49,311 nt of DNA, taken from Sorangiineae bacterium NIC37A_2 (lineage in GTDB: Bacteria > Myxococcota_A > Polyangia > Polyangiales > Polyangiaceae). Numbering within the stretch: the stretch's first letter is position 1; every line of letters starts with the position of its first letter. The notes beneath the pieces are model-generated. The model was not told the DNA's origin and made no database searches. It saw only the letters and a program-made list of their open reading frames with translations. Below, piece by piece: positions 16,502 through 24,412 of this stretch. Location: the NCBI GenBank assembly GCA_002085155.1, contig NASX01000012.1, forward strand, positions 20,894 to 70,204, read 5' to 3'. Both the position numbers and the translations under genes were made by a program.

Positions 16502-16515
16502 GGGTCCATGGACCC
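16502..16515. promoter_or_regulatory. 14-bp perfect palindrome before the signalling operon
   Basis: GGGTCCATGGACCC is a perfect palindrome ending two bases before the chosen start codon of the lipoprotein gene at 16518. It lies in the 94-base divergent spacer from dnaX. A dimeric repressor site is possible, or the palindrome could occlude the start codon in mRNA. It does not match BirA or BioR operators known to me. Confidence 0.35.
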
Positions 16516-16517
16516 CT

Positions 16518-17318
16518 ATGGCGGCGCTCAGGTTCCGGGGCGCACACGCGCTCCGCTGTCACTTTGCTTGGACCATGTTCGGGTGCGGCCTTGTTGTGGC
16601 GCCTTTCGGTTGCGGCGGCTCCGAGCGCCCCCCGGAGCTCCCCACACAGCCCTCCCCGCTCGAAGAGCGGAAGGAGGCGGCGGCTCCCCGAGAAAGTTCT
16701 GCTGAGCCCGACGCGGGGTGGACCCTTGTCGCCGAGCGGCGCGGCGCAGCTTCGGTGCAGTTCGTGGAGCCGACCTTCTCGCTGCATCTCGATGGTCCGA
16801 AGCGCTGGGTCCAAAGGCAGCCGGGCAGGGAAGGGGGGGTGATGTTGGATGACCATCGCCCGCGCCCTCTCAGCAAAGAGGCGACGACGATCGAGCTCTC
16901 CAAGCTCATTCCGGAAGATCTCGAGCTCGCCCCAGGACAGCATCAGATCGTTGTCTGCGAAGAGAGCGATGGGGCGCGCGTGTGTTCGGGGCGGGCATTT
17001 TCCTGGACCGTGGAGGGGCGGGCCAGCGAAGTGCCCTTCCTGGCGCCGGATTGCCTCCTTTGGGAGCCGGGCGGGACCTACTTTGCAGCAGACGCCATCC
17101 CATTTTTGGCGCTCGGAGCCTCCAGGGAGGACGGCGCGCCCGCGATCTCCTACCGAATCCATCATGGGGACAAGCGCGCCACGGTGGAGGCAGCATTGAA
17201 CGAGCGGCTCGCGGTCTCGCTTCCGGTCGGCGACACACGTGTCGAGCTGCTCTGCGGTCCAAGCTCGACTCTCGCCGGGACTCGCACGATTACGATCAAC
17301 CCCGGTTCCCAGCCATGA
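16518..17318 (+). CDS. putative lipoprotein heading the histidine kinase-bioA operon
   Basis: The 266-residue protein begins with a basic segment and a hydrophobic stretch ending in the lipobox-like APFGC, then a Pro/Glu-rich linker, which suggests an envelope-anchored lipoprotein. The remainder is mixed sheet-like sequence with a few Cys residues (VVCEESDGARVC, APDCLLW) and no family I recognise. The ATG at 16518 gives the best signal peptide. An internal ATG at 16575 would leave it too short and uncharged. No clear Shine-Dalgarno is seen. Its TGA overlaps the kinase ATG by four bases, so the two are translationally coupled; a sensory accessory role for the kinase is an inference from that. 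Confidence 0.72.
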   Translation: MAALRFRGAHALRCHFAWTMFGCGLVVAPFGCGGSERPPELPTQPSPLEERKEAAAPRESSAEPDAGWTLVAERRGAASVQFVEPTFSLHLDGPKRWVQRQPGREGGVMLDDHRPRPLSKEATTIELSKLIPEDLELAPGQHQIVVCEESDGARVCSGRAFSWTVEGRASEVPFLAPDCLLWEPGGTYFAADAIPFLALGASREDGAPAISYRIHHGDKRATVEAALNERLAVSLPVGDTRVELLCGPSSTLAGTRTITINPGSQP

Positions 17319-18883
17319 GCATCGACGAGGGACCTACCGCGCTCGCCTGGATGAGCGTGTACGCAGGGCTCGCGGGATTTTACTTCTTGGCGGCGCGCCG
17401 GATTTCTGGGCGCGGCTACGCGTACCTCGGCGGGATGATGTCGTGTTTTGCGCTGAGCGCCTTGAGCTTCTGGATCGCGCGGCGCTCGAACGATTACGGG
17501 ACCGACCTCGCTCTGGGGCGCTTGATCGTGCTGTCGGGAGCGCTGGCGCCGCCTTTCCATAGCCGATTCATGATCGAGTTCTTGCGCTTTCCTCCGATGC
17601 CGCGAGTGATCTCTGCGAGCTTTCTCTGCGCTGCGGCGATCATCGTGTGCGACTTAGGGGTCGCGGCGTCTTCCTGGTCCTGGGCCGTGCATGGAGGAGC
17701 GCGACCCTTCGTTGTGACGGCCCCCGAGCTCGGCGTCACGATGGCGGGCTTGGTTGTCTTGCACTTGGTCTTTGCCGCGACGCTGCTCTATCGGGCGATT
17801 CGTGAGGGCAAACGAGCGGCGCGCGTTCTGCTTTTTCTGGTGGTCTGCGTCGGGCCCGCTGTTGTCGTCGACTACGGGCTGACCCTGTCGACCGGCCATG
17901 GGCTTCCGGTGATCGAGGTGGCCCTTTGGGTGTATGGGCTCGTGGTGGCGTTAGTTTTGCTCTCGGAGCTGCGCGGCGCCGAGGGCCTGCTCGAACAGAC
18001 AACTTCGAGCCTCGCCGAGCGCACCGCGGAGCTTGAGGTGTCTTACGCCGAGCTCGAACAGGTCCAGACAGAGCTCGACGAGAAGGAGCGGCTCGCGGCG
18101 GTCGGGGAGCTCGCGGGAGCTATCGCCCACGAGGTCCGCAATCCGCTCGCTGTCATCATGAACGCCGCCAGCGGGCTGCGCCGCCCCTTGGCGCAAGAGG
18201 ACACGCAATCACTGCTTGCCATCATCGAAGAAGAGGCGCACCGCTTGAATCATCTGGTCGAAGACCTGCTCCGTTTCGCGCGCCCGTTTGTGCTCGCCCG
18301 GGGCCCGGTCCTGATCGAAGAGCTGTTTCGCCAGATCGCCCAAGACATCGAGCCGATCTACGAAGTGTCGATCGAGATCGAGCCAGGGGAACGAACGCGC
18401 TCGGTTTGGGTTGATGGGAGCCTCTTGAAGTTCGCGATCGAGAGCGTCGTCGACAATGCCCTCCTCTCGATGCCTCGGGGCGGACCTCTTTCGCTGCGGC
18501 TTCGCCGTGGGCCGACGTCCTCGGATCCAGACGGTCTCCGGCTTGAGATCGAGGACAAGGGATCTGGCATGTCGCCTGCGATTCTCGAAAAGGCAAAAAA
18601 GCCATTCTTTTCGACGCGACCGCGCGGCTCCGGTCTCGGCCTCCCGATCGTCGAGCGCATTGTCCGGGAGCACGGCGGCGAGCTGCTCATTGAGAGCAAG
18701 GTCGGTAGCGGCACCCTGGTCTCCCTCTGCTTTCCGATGGAGGTCCTGGGGGAGGGGCCCGTCTCCTCGACGCGGGGTGTCCCTTCGTCCTTGCGGAGAC
18801 GCGCTCGGGCGAGGGCAGGGCAGCGCGTCGACTCTAGCCGCGGCGAGACCCTCGCCGCCTTCGAACCGAGAGAAGATCAGTGA
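17315..18883 (+). CDS. membrane sensor histidine kinase, NtrB-like, 7 TM
   Basis: The 522-residue protein has about seven hydrophobic segments in residues 10-217, a coiled coil at ~222-260, then HisKA and HATPase_c domains. The phospho-acceptor is H272 in AHEVRNPL, an NtrB-type H-box. The N-box contains N381 (SVVDNALLSM), G1 is DKGSGM (414-419) and G2 is GSGLGLPIV (438-446). A ~40-residue Arg/Ala-rich tail follows. The reading frame is open further upstream, but the ATG at 17315 overlaps the previous stop as ATGA and precedes the first helix. It is the obvious partner of the sigma-54 response regulator three genes downstream. The ligand is unknown. GTGA overlap couples it to bioA. Confidence 0.92.
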   Translation: MSIDEGPTALAWMSVYAGLAGFYFLAARRISGRGYAYLGGMMSCFALSALSFWIARRSNDYGTDLALGRLIVLSGALAPPFHSRFMIEFLRFPPMPRVISASFLCAAAIIVCDLGVAASSWSWAVHGGARPFVVTAPELGVTMAGLVVLHLVFAATLLYRAIREGKRAARVLLFLVVCVGPAVVVDYGLTLSTGHGLPVIEVALWVYGLVVALVLLSELRGAEGLLEQTTSSLAERTAELEVSYAELEQVQTELDEKERLAAVGELAGAIAHEVRNPLAVIMNAASGLRRPLAQEDTQSLLAIIEEEAHRLNHLVEDLLRFARPFVLARGPVLIEELFRQIAQDIEPIYEVSIEIEPGERTRSVWVDGSLLKFAIESVVDNALLSMPRGGPLSLRLRRGPTSSDPDGLRLEIEDKGSGMSPAILEKAKKPFFSTRPRGSGLGLPIVERIVREHGGELLIESKVGSGTLVSLCFPMEVLGEGPVSSTRGVPSSLRRRARARAGQRVDSSRGETLAAFEPREDQ

Positions 18884-20202
18884 AACGACAAGAGCTCATC
18901 GAGATCGATAAGCGCCACGTTTGGCACCCTTACACTCCCATGCAGGAGTACATCGAGCGGGGCGAGCCGCTCGTGATCGCCGAAGCGCGCGGAGCCGTGC
19001 TCCGAGACGTCGATGGACGTAGCTACTACGACGGGAACGCGAGCTGGTGGACGGCCCTCCTCGGCCACAACCATCCGCGCCTCATCGAAGCGCTCCACGA
19101 CCAGTCGCGGAAGATGTGCCACGTCGCGTTCGGAGGCATGACCCATGAGCCCGCGGTCCTCCTCGCCGAAAAGCTCGCGGCGCGCGCGCCCGGGGAAATG
19201 CCGCACGTATTTTTCAGCGACAACGGGTCCACCGCGGTCGAAGCCGCGCTCAAGATGAGCCTCCAGTTTCACAAGCAGAACGGCGCTCCCGAGCGCACTC
19301 GCTTTGTCGCCCTCGAGCACGCCTTCCACGGTGAGACCCTGGGCGTGACCTCCCTTGGAGGCGTCGATGCCTTTCGGCAGGCCTTCGACGGCAGTCTGCC
19401 CCTCACTGTCTATCACGCGCCTTCCCCCGGCGCGCACGGACAAACCGTCGAGAGCGCCGTCCAGTCTCTCAGCGGGCTCCTCGAGCGCCACGGCAGTTCG
19501 ATCGCAGCTATGGTCGTGGAACCTCTGATTCAGGGCGCGGGGGGGATGCTCATGCATCCTCCCTCTTACCTCTCGGAGGTGCGACGGCTGACCCGAGAGT
19601 ATGGCGTGCACCTGATCGTTGATGAGGTGTTCACCGGCTATGGCCGCACGGGGACCTTCTGGGCCAGCGAACAGGCAGGCATCGAACCGGACATCCTCTG
19701 CACAGCGAAAGGGCTCAGCGGCGGCGTGCTTCCGTTTGCAGCGACGTTGACGCGGACCGAGATCTTCGAGGGCTTTTTCGGCGATCCATCGCGCGCGTTC
19801 TATTACGGGCACACGTTTGCCGGAAATCCCCTCGGCGCTAGGGTAGCTCTCGAGGTGCTCACGGTGTACGAAGAAGAAGCGGTGCTCGAAGGGATCCCGG
19901 AGCGCTCAAGGCGCCTCCGCGGGCTCATTGAGCGCGTGGCGGCGGCGCATCCCGGGGCGCGACGGCCGCGGTCGCTCGGCATGTGTGGGGCTGTCGAACT
20001 GGGAGACGGAGCCGACTATTTGAATCGGCTCGGCTGGCGAGTGTTCGACGAAGCGAAGAAGCGGGGCGCTTACCTGAGACCGCTCGGCAATGTTGTCTAC
20101 CTGGCGCCGCCGCTCAACATTCCGCTTTCGGACTTGGACGCGCTGATCGCGATCGTCGAAGAGAGCATTGATATCGTCATGAGGGAATATGGCAAAGCGT
20201 GA
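18880..20202 (+). CDS. bioA: adenosylmethionine-8-amino-7-oxononanoate aminotransferase
   Basis: BioA makes 7,8-diaminopelargonate from 7-keto-8-aminopelargonate using S-adenosylmethionine and PLP, the antepenultimate step of biotin synthesis. The 440-residue protein carries the diagnostic WHPYTPMQ (15-22), the cofactor-binding DNGSTAVEAALKM block, D248 in LIVDEVFTGYG and the Schiff-base Lys K277 in TAKGLSGG. The GTG start overlaps the kinase stop by four bases. No other bio gene is in the window, so it is separated from the rest of the pathway. Its 3' end overlaps the ferredoxin gene by 14 bases. Confidence 0.95.
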   Translation: MKRQELIEIDKRHVWHPYTPMQEYIERGEPLVIAEARGAVLRDVDGRSYYDGNASWWTALLGHNHPRLIEALHDQSRKMCHVAFGGMTHEPAVLLAEKLAARAPGEMPHVFFSDNGSTAVEAALKMSLQFHKQNGAPERTRFVALEHAFHGETLGVTSLGGVDAFRQAFDGSLPLTVYHAPSPGAHGQTVESAVQSLSGLLERHGSSIAAMVVEPLIQGAGGMLMHPPSYLSEVRRLTREYGVHLIVDEVFTGYGRTGTFWASEQAGIEPDILCTAKGLSGGVLPFAATLTRTEIFEGFFGDPSRAFYYGHTFAGNPLGARVALEVLTVYEEEAVLEGIPERSRRLRGLIERVAAAHPGARRPRSLGMCGAVELGDGADYLNRLGWRVFDEAKKRGAYLRPLGNVVYLAPPLNIPLSDLDALIAIVEESIDIVMREYGKA

Positions 20203-20560
20203 GAGATACCTGTTCGTGTGCGTGAATCGGCGAGAAGAAGGCGCTCCGAATGGATCTTGCGCTGTGCGAGGAGCTTTGGACATACACGCAGAGTTGAAGA
20301 AGAGCCTCAAGGAGCGGGGCCTCGCCGCCACGCGCGCTCGCGCATGCACGTCCAGCTGCCTCGACGTATGTTGGGCGGGACCTGCGATTTTCGTGGAGCC
20401 CGATGGGTACGCTTATGGGCGGGTGCGCCTCGAGGATGTTCCCGAAATCGTCGACGCCCTGGAGCAGGGGACGCGGGTCGAGAGGTTGGTCCTGTCGGAA
20501 GAGGAATACACCGAGCCCCGAAAGCGCTCGCAGCCGGCCCCGGGGGACGGGGGAGAATGA
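20189..20560 (+). CDS. thioredoxin-like [2Fe-2S] ferredoxin
   Basis: The 123-residue protein matches the thioredoxin-fold ferredoxin family. C11 and C24 form the first pair, and C57 and C61 in CLDVCWAGP form the second, with an extra Cys at 53. It is followed by a DGYAYGRVRLEDVPEIVDAL segment like the family's C-terminal helix. Such proteins carry a [2Fe-2S] cluster and act as small electron carriers or cluster donors. The start overlaps the bioA end by 14 bases and the stop overlaps the next ATG by four. A link to Fe-S-dependent biotin synthase is an inference from position. The C-terminus is charged and probably disordered. Confidence 0.9.
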   Translation: MAKRERYLFVCVNRREEGAPNGSCAVRGALDIHAELKKSLKERGLAATRARACTSSCLDVCWAGPAIFVEPDGYAYGRVRLEDVPEIVDALEQGTRVERLVLSEEEYTEPRKRSQPAPGDGGE

Positions 20561-21918
20561 ACGCGGACGTCCCCGACAAGACGCTGCTCGTCGTGGACGA
20601 CGATGCCAACAATCGGCTGAGCTTGCGGAAGATCTTCGAACGAGAAGGGTTCCGGGTGCTCGAGGCCGAAGGAGCGAAGACTGCTCTTGCGCTCCTTCGA
20701 ACTCACCGGGTCCATGCTCTCTTGACCGATCTGATGATGCCGGGCCCGGACGGAGTCGAGCTCCTGAAAGCGACCAAGGAGATCTCCCCGAGCACGGAGG
20801 TTGTCCTCATGACGGCCTTCGGAACTGTCGAAACAGCTGTCAGCGCCATGAAAGAGGGCGCCTACGATTTCGTCGAGAAACCTCTGAAGAGAGCGACGAT
20901 CGTACGCTCCATCGAGAAGGCTATCGAACACGGCTCTCTCCTGCAGGAAAACCAGAAGCTAAAAGAAGAGCTTCGCACCCTCAAGAATCGTGAGATCATC
21001 GGAACGAGCCCCGTCTTGCGCGCGGTGCTCGCGATGGCCGAACAGGCGGCGCCTTCTCTTGCTCATATCCTCATCTTGGGAGAAAGCGGAACGGGCAAGG
21101 AGCTCATTGCCCGCTACGTTCACGCGCGGAGCGGCCGCGCTGCCGGGCCGTTCGTCGCGGTCAACTGCGCGGCGATCCCTGAGGGAATTCTCGAAGCCGA
21201 GCTGTTCGGTTATGAGCGCGGGGCGTTTACAGGCGCGGTCGGACGCCGGGAGGGTCGCTTCGCGCGGGCGCGGGGTGGGACGTTATTCCTCGATGAGATC
21301 GGGGAACTGACTCCGAGTGTGCAGGTCAAGCTCTTGCGGGTGCTGCAAGAGAACGAGTTCGAACCCCTCGGTGGCGCCCCCATGACGGCTGACGTTCGGC
21401 TGATCGCAGCGACAAACCGGAATCTTCGCGCGGAAGTCGAAGCCGGGCGGTTCCGCGAGGACCTTTACTATCGCCTCAACGTGATTGAGCTCACAGCGCC
21501 GCCTCTGCGCTCCCGGCGAGAAGACATCCCGTTGCTCACGGATCACTTTCTCGGCATTTATTGTCAGAAGAACGGCCGACCTCGGCTGACCGTGGGGCCG
21601 CAGGTCCGCATGCGCCTTTCGGACTATTCTTGGCCGGGCAACGTACGCGAGCTCGAGAACGTGGTCGAACGAGCCTCGGTCCTGGCGCGCGGGCCGGAGC
21701 TCACGCTCGAAGACCTTCCCCTCCCGCTCCGCGTCGCTGAGCCGAGTGAACAAACCTCACTGACCTTTGCGATCGGTACGCCTCTGACCCAGGTCGAGCA
21801 GCATATGATTCGTGAAACCCTGCGGCGTACAGGGGGGGACAAGGCGCTCGCCGCTCAGCTCCTCGGTATCTCGCAGCGGACGATTTACCGAAAGCTCGAG
21901 GAGATGAAGGAAGAATGA
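20557..21918 (+). CDS. sigma-54-dependent response regulator, NtrC family
   Basis: The 453-residue protein has a receiver domain (acidic pair DDD 14-16, phospho-acceptor D58 in LLTDLMMPG, K108), an AAA+ central domain and a Fis-type helix-turn-helix. Walker A is GESGTGKE (175-182), the sigma-54 contact loop GAFTGA is intact (222-227) and Walker B is GTLFLDEIGE. The C-terminal helix-turn-helix (about 415-453) reads LAAQLLGISQRTIYRKLEEM. It should activate RNA polymerase-sigma54 at enhancer-dependent promoters after phosphorylation, presumably by the kinase at 17315. ATGA overlap with the ferredoxin gene fixes the start; the open frame upstream is a shadow. I saw no sigma-54 promoter nearby, so targets are elsewhere or not recognised. 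Confidence 0.95.
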   Translation: MNADVPDKTLLVVDDDANNRLSLRKIFEREGFRVLEAEGAKTALALLRTHRVHALLTDLMMPGPDGVELLKATKEISPSTEVVLMTAFGTVETAVSAMKEGAYDFVEKPLKRATIVRSIEKAIEHGSLLQENQKLKEELRTLKNREIIGTSPVLRAVLAMAEQAAPSLAHILILGESGTGKELIARYVHARSGRAAGPFVAVNCAAIPEGILEAELFGYERGAFTGAVGRREGRFARARGGTLFLDEIGELTPSVQVKLLRVLQENEFEPLGGAPMTADVRLIAATNRNLRAEVEAGRFREDLYYRLNVIELTAPPLRSRREDIPLLTDHFLGIYCQKNGRPRLTVGPQVRMRLSDYSWPGNVRELENVVERASVLARGPELTLEDLPLPLRVAEPSEQTSLTFAIGTPLTQVEQHMIRETLRRTGGDKALAAQLLGISQRTIYRKLEEMKEE

Positions 21919-21937
21919 CCCTCCTTCGTCCGTACTC

Positions 21938-22279
21938 TCAAAGATCGTCCGGAATTTCGTCGGGCTCGACCCCCTCGGCAGCCTGGGGCGAAAGATCGAG
22001 GGGATAGCGGCGGACTCCGAACACCGCGGCAACTTCGAGGTGTCCCCCGAGGGCCCTTACGTACGCAGAGAGAGCATCCAGATCGAGGTCTCGGTGGGCT
22101 TCGAGGGCGCTCAGCCGCTCGGAGGTGAGCACGGGGCTCTGGAGGTCGGTGCGGAGGAGCCCAACGTCCTTGCGGATCTGGGCCAGGGGCACTGGCACAC
22201 GGGACCCGGGGGGCAGACGCTTAGCTCTCGGTGACGCCGGAACCGTCAGGTCTAGAGGGGGGCTCTCCAGTCTGCTCAT
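21938..22279 (-). CDS. HigA-like XRE-family HTH protein, orphan
   Basis: The core (LAQIRKDVGLL, then SERLSALEAHRDLDLDAL, then SAYVRALGGHLEVAAVFG) has the pattern of antitoxin-type XRE repressors: an HTH followed by a dimerising strand ending in ALGG-LE-V--F. The recognition helix region looks degenerate (RTDLQSPVLTSERLSAL) relative to the usual ELA--LGVSQ--VSRLE. The ATG at 22279 gives 113 residues; a TTG at 22321 would add 14. No HigB-like toxin is next to it. It is convergent with the response regulator and downstream of another reverse-strand gene. It could be a stand-alone regulator or a decayed antitoxin. Confidence 0.65.
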   Translation of the reverse strand: MSRLESPPLDLTVPASPRAKRLPPGSRVPVPLAQIRKDVGLLRTDLQSPVLTSERLSALEAHRDLDLDALSAYVRALGGHLEVAAVFGVRRYPLDLSPQAAEGVEPDEIPDDL

Positions 22280-22362
22280 CAAGCCCTGAAACGACCGCCA
22301 CCTGGGCCCTTTAATAGGCAAGCGGCAAAGGCGGGCGGTCTTTTTCAGGGGTGGCGGGGCGC

Positions 22363-22821
22363 TCAGTGCGCGCGGACGGGCAAAATCGGCGCCCAGACCA
22401 GGCGCTCGAGCAGCTCGTCGGAGATGAGCATGCCGCGATCGCTGAAGTAGAGGGCATTGTCGGTCGCGGTGTCGCGACTCTCGCCCACGAAGATGATCCC
22501 CTGGCCCTGCGCGTTGTACCCGAGTTGAACGATTGCGTTCTTGAGCCAGCGACCGCCTCCCTCGAAGTTCAGGTCCTCGGGCAAGGTATAAAAGCCTTCG
22601 CTCGGCAAACGTTTCAGGGTGCGGCCCCAGGTCGGGCTCCGCATCACGGTCGTGGGCTCGCCCCAGTACCAGCGATTGTTCCGGTTCTGACCGGGTCGAA
22701 CTACGAACTTCTGTCCGGATTTCTCGCCGATGTAGACGAGGACATCTGCAGGGAAGGCGTCCTCATGACCAGGCATCGCGGTCGTGGTTCTGTAGAGGCC
22801 GTTTTCGGGGAGGTCGAGCAT
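22363..22821 (-). CDS. unrecognised 152-residue protein starting with a GLYRTT motif
   Basis: The protein has no signal peptide or membrane segment and a balanced composition quite unlike shadow ORFs. Visible motifs are GLYRTTTAMPGHED near the start, VLVYIG, NRWYW, LPSEGFYTL, IVQLGYNAQGQGIIF and YFSDRGMLISDELLERL. The pattern recalls a small conserved hypothetical family seen in myxobacteria, but I cannot name it or give a function. It reads in the same direction as the HTH gene at 21938 with 83 bases between. It is divergent from the peroxiredoxin gene, with 58 bases between the two starts. Confidence 0.72.
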   Translation of the reverse strand: MLDLPENGLYRTTTAMPGHEDAFPADVLVYIGEKSGQKFVVRPGQNRNNRWYWGEPTTVMRSPTWGRTLKRLPSEGFYTLPEDLNFEGGGRWLKNAIVQLGYNAQGQGIIFVGESRDTATDNALYFSDRGMLISDELLERLVWAPILPVRAH

Positions 22822-22879
22822 AGGCGACCCAATCTACAACGCGGATCGACTCTGACAAGGGGAGGCGCTCTCACATTCC

Positions 22880-23524
22880 ATGCAAAATCGTGTAACGATG
22901 CCCGCGCTCATGGCGACCCCACAGACTCCACGTTCTAAGAAGACGGCGGCCAAACCTGCGGCGAAGAGCGCCGCGACCGGTGCCGCCAGCAAGAGTAAGA
23001 CCGCGTCGGCCTCCGCCAGCCGTTCCGCCGCCGCCCAGGTGCCCGCGGCCGCCGTCGAGGTGGACCAGCTGGTGGGGAAAAAAGCTCCTTCGTTTCGTCT
23101 GATGTCCGGGAAGGGAGAGGTCATAAGCTCGTCTTCCCTCGCCGGAGCTCCCTATGTGATCTACTTCTACCCGAAGGATAATACCCCAGGGTGCACCCGA
23201 GAGGCCTGTGACTTCCGAGACGCACAGAAGGACTTTGCAAAGCTCGGTGTGCGTGTGTTCGGTGTGAGTCCCGACTCTACAGCGAGCCATCAAAAGTTTG
23301 CGACCTCCTACGGATTGAACTTCGAGTTACTTTCGGATCCGGACCACGAGCTCGCGGAAAAGTACGGCGTCTGGGCGCTCAAGAAGAACTACGGGCGCGA
23401 GTATTATGGAATCGTGCGCTCAACGTTCATCGTGGACGACAAGGGGAAGGTCCGCGCCGCGTACCGCGGCGTGCGCGTCGATGGCCATGTCCAAAAGATC
23501 CTCGAGGAGCTGAAGTCCAAATGA
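22880..23524 (+). CDS. bcp: Bcp/PrxQ-type peroxiredoxin with Lys/Ala-rich N-terminal tail
   Basis: Thiol peroxidases of this class reduce hydrogen peroxide and organic hydroperoxides with thioredoxin. Residues ~60-214 are the catalytic domain, with the peroxidatic Cys C105 in KDNTPGCTREAC and a candidate resolving Cys C110 five residues on. Typical Bcp is about 155 residues. This one adds ~60 residues made almost only of Ala, Lys, Ser, Thr and Pro, similar in composition to bacterial histone H1-like tails. Starts at codons 1, 7 or 11 are possible and all keep the tail. The stop overlaps the next start (ATGA), so the lipoprotein gene is coupled. Confidence 0.93.
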   Translation: MQNRVTMPALMATPQTPRSKKTAAKPAAKSAATGAASKSKTASASASRSAAAQVPAAAVEVDQLVGKKAPSFRLMSGKGEVISSSSLAGAPYVIYFYPKDNTPGCTREACDFRDAQKDFAKLGVRVFGVSPDSTASHQKFATSYGLNFELLSDPDHELAEKYGVWALKKNYGREYYGIVRSTFIVDDKGKVRAAYRGVRVDGHVQKILEELKSK

Positions 23525-24381
23525 TGGCTCTCGCGCGCCGTTCTCTGCTCACGGTTTGTGTTGCCCTCTCGGCCGCTCTCAGCCTGGGCTGTGAAGACTC
23601 GGGCAAGAAGAGCGCGGCTCTCGCCGCCGAAGATCTGCCGTTTTTGATCCGCGCCACGGACCAAGACGTCAGTGAGGTCCGGAGCGGTCTGCCTGAGGGC
23701 GCGCCCCACCTCGTTCAGCTGTTCGAGGAGCGGCGCCCCGAACAGCCCGCCTTCGAAGCCCTGCATGAGACGCTCGGCCGCGCCCGTGACAAAACCCAGG
23801 ACCTCCGGGTCGCGAAGAGCACGTTCTTCGCGGTCGCGACGCCGGACGGGAAGATCCTGCGAAACGACCAGAAGCAGGACTTGATGGCAGGAAAGATGCT
23901 TTTTGAGTCCTTCCCGGAGCTGAAGAAGGCGCTCGAGGCCGGTTACACCGAAACGCGCGGATCGATGCCCGAGGCGGCTGGCGTGAAGGGTAAACCGGAC
24001 GCGCAGTGGGTCGCGGCAGTGCCGCTCCGCTCCGGAGACGACAGCTTCGGCCTCTATGTCACAGGCTGGTCTTTTTCAGCTTACGCCTATCGGCTCGAGA
24101 CGGCGCTTCGTTCGGAGCTCATCTCGAAGCTCAAGGAGCGCGAGAAGCTCCCTCTCACATACGTATATGTGGTCGTAGGGGATCAAGCCTACGGGGCCCC
24201 GGTGTCTCCCGAGGTGAATGCAAAGGCGGTCCTCGAGTCGAACCCGAAAGAGCAGCTACAGTCGCAGGACAGCTACACGGTGGTGAAGGACATCGACGGG
24301 CGTCGATTTGGGATTGCCGTCGGCCGGGCCAAGAGTCTCGGAGAAGACGTGGCGATCGCCCTGGTGCGAAGTGAGACCTAA
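23521..24381 (+). CDS. lipoprotein, possibly with a Cache-like sensing fold
   Basis: The 286-residue protein has a basic start, a hydrophobic signal and the lipobox LSLGC, followed by an acidic linker. The core contains FFAVATPDGKILRNDQ, WVAAVPLRSGDDSFGLYVTGWSF and FGIAVGRAKSLGEDVAIALV. Alternating strands with a PDGKIL-ND turn recall extracytoplasmic Cache/PAS-like sensor domains; that is a fold guess and no family is assigned. No transmembrane or signalling output domain follows. It is co-translated with the Bcp peroxiredoxin, so a periplasmic role connected to redox stress is conceivable but unproven. Confidence 0.8.
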   Translation: MMALARRSLLTVCVALSAALSLGCEDSGKKSAALAAEDLPFLIRATDQDVSEVRSGLPEGAPHLVQLFEERRPEQPAFEALHETLGRARDKTQDLRVAKSTFFAVATPDGKILRNDQKQDLMAGKMLFESFPELKKALEAGYTETRGSMPEAAGVKGKPDAQWVAAVPLRSGDDSFGLYVTGWSFSAYAYRLETALRSELISKLKEREKLPLTYVYVVVGDQAYGAPVSPEVNAKAVLESNPKEQLQSQDSYTVVKDIDGRRFGIAVGRAKSLGEDVAIALVRSET

Positions 24382-24385
24382 GAGC

Positions 24386-24412
24386 CGAGGGGAGAGCTAA
24401 GAGCTTCCCTCG
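24386..24412. terminator. hairpin between convergent genes
   Basis: CGAGGG (24386-24391) and CCCTCG (24407-24412) enclose a second pairing AGCT/AGCT, giving a nearly continuous stem. It lies just past the stop at 24381 and covers the stop region of the reverse gene ending at 24397. No U-run follows, so it may be a bidirectional or weak terminator. Confidence 0.4.

Noticed and set aside
16424-16517. Signal recognition particle RNA next to dnaX
   Set aside because: Some bacteria have it here, but the conserved GGAAGNAGC-type core is absent on both strands.
16424-18879. Biotin operator or riboswitch controlling bioA
   Set aside because: bioA has no leader of its own, as its start overlaps the kinase gene, and no BirA-type operator is visible.
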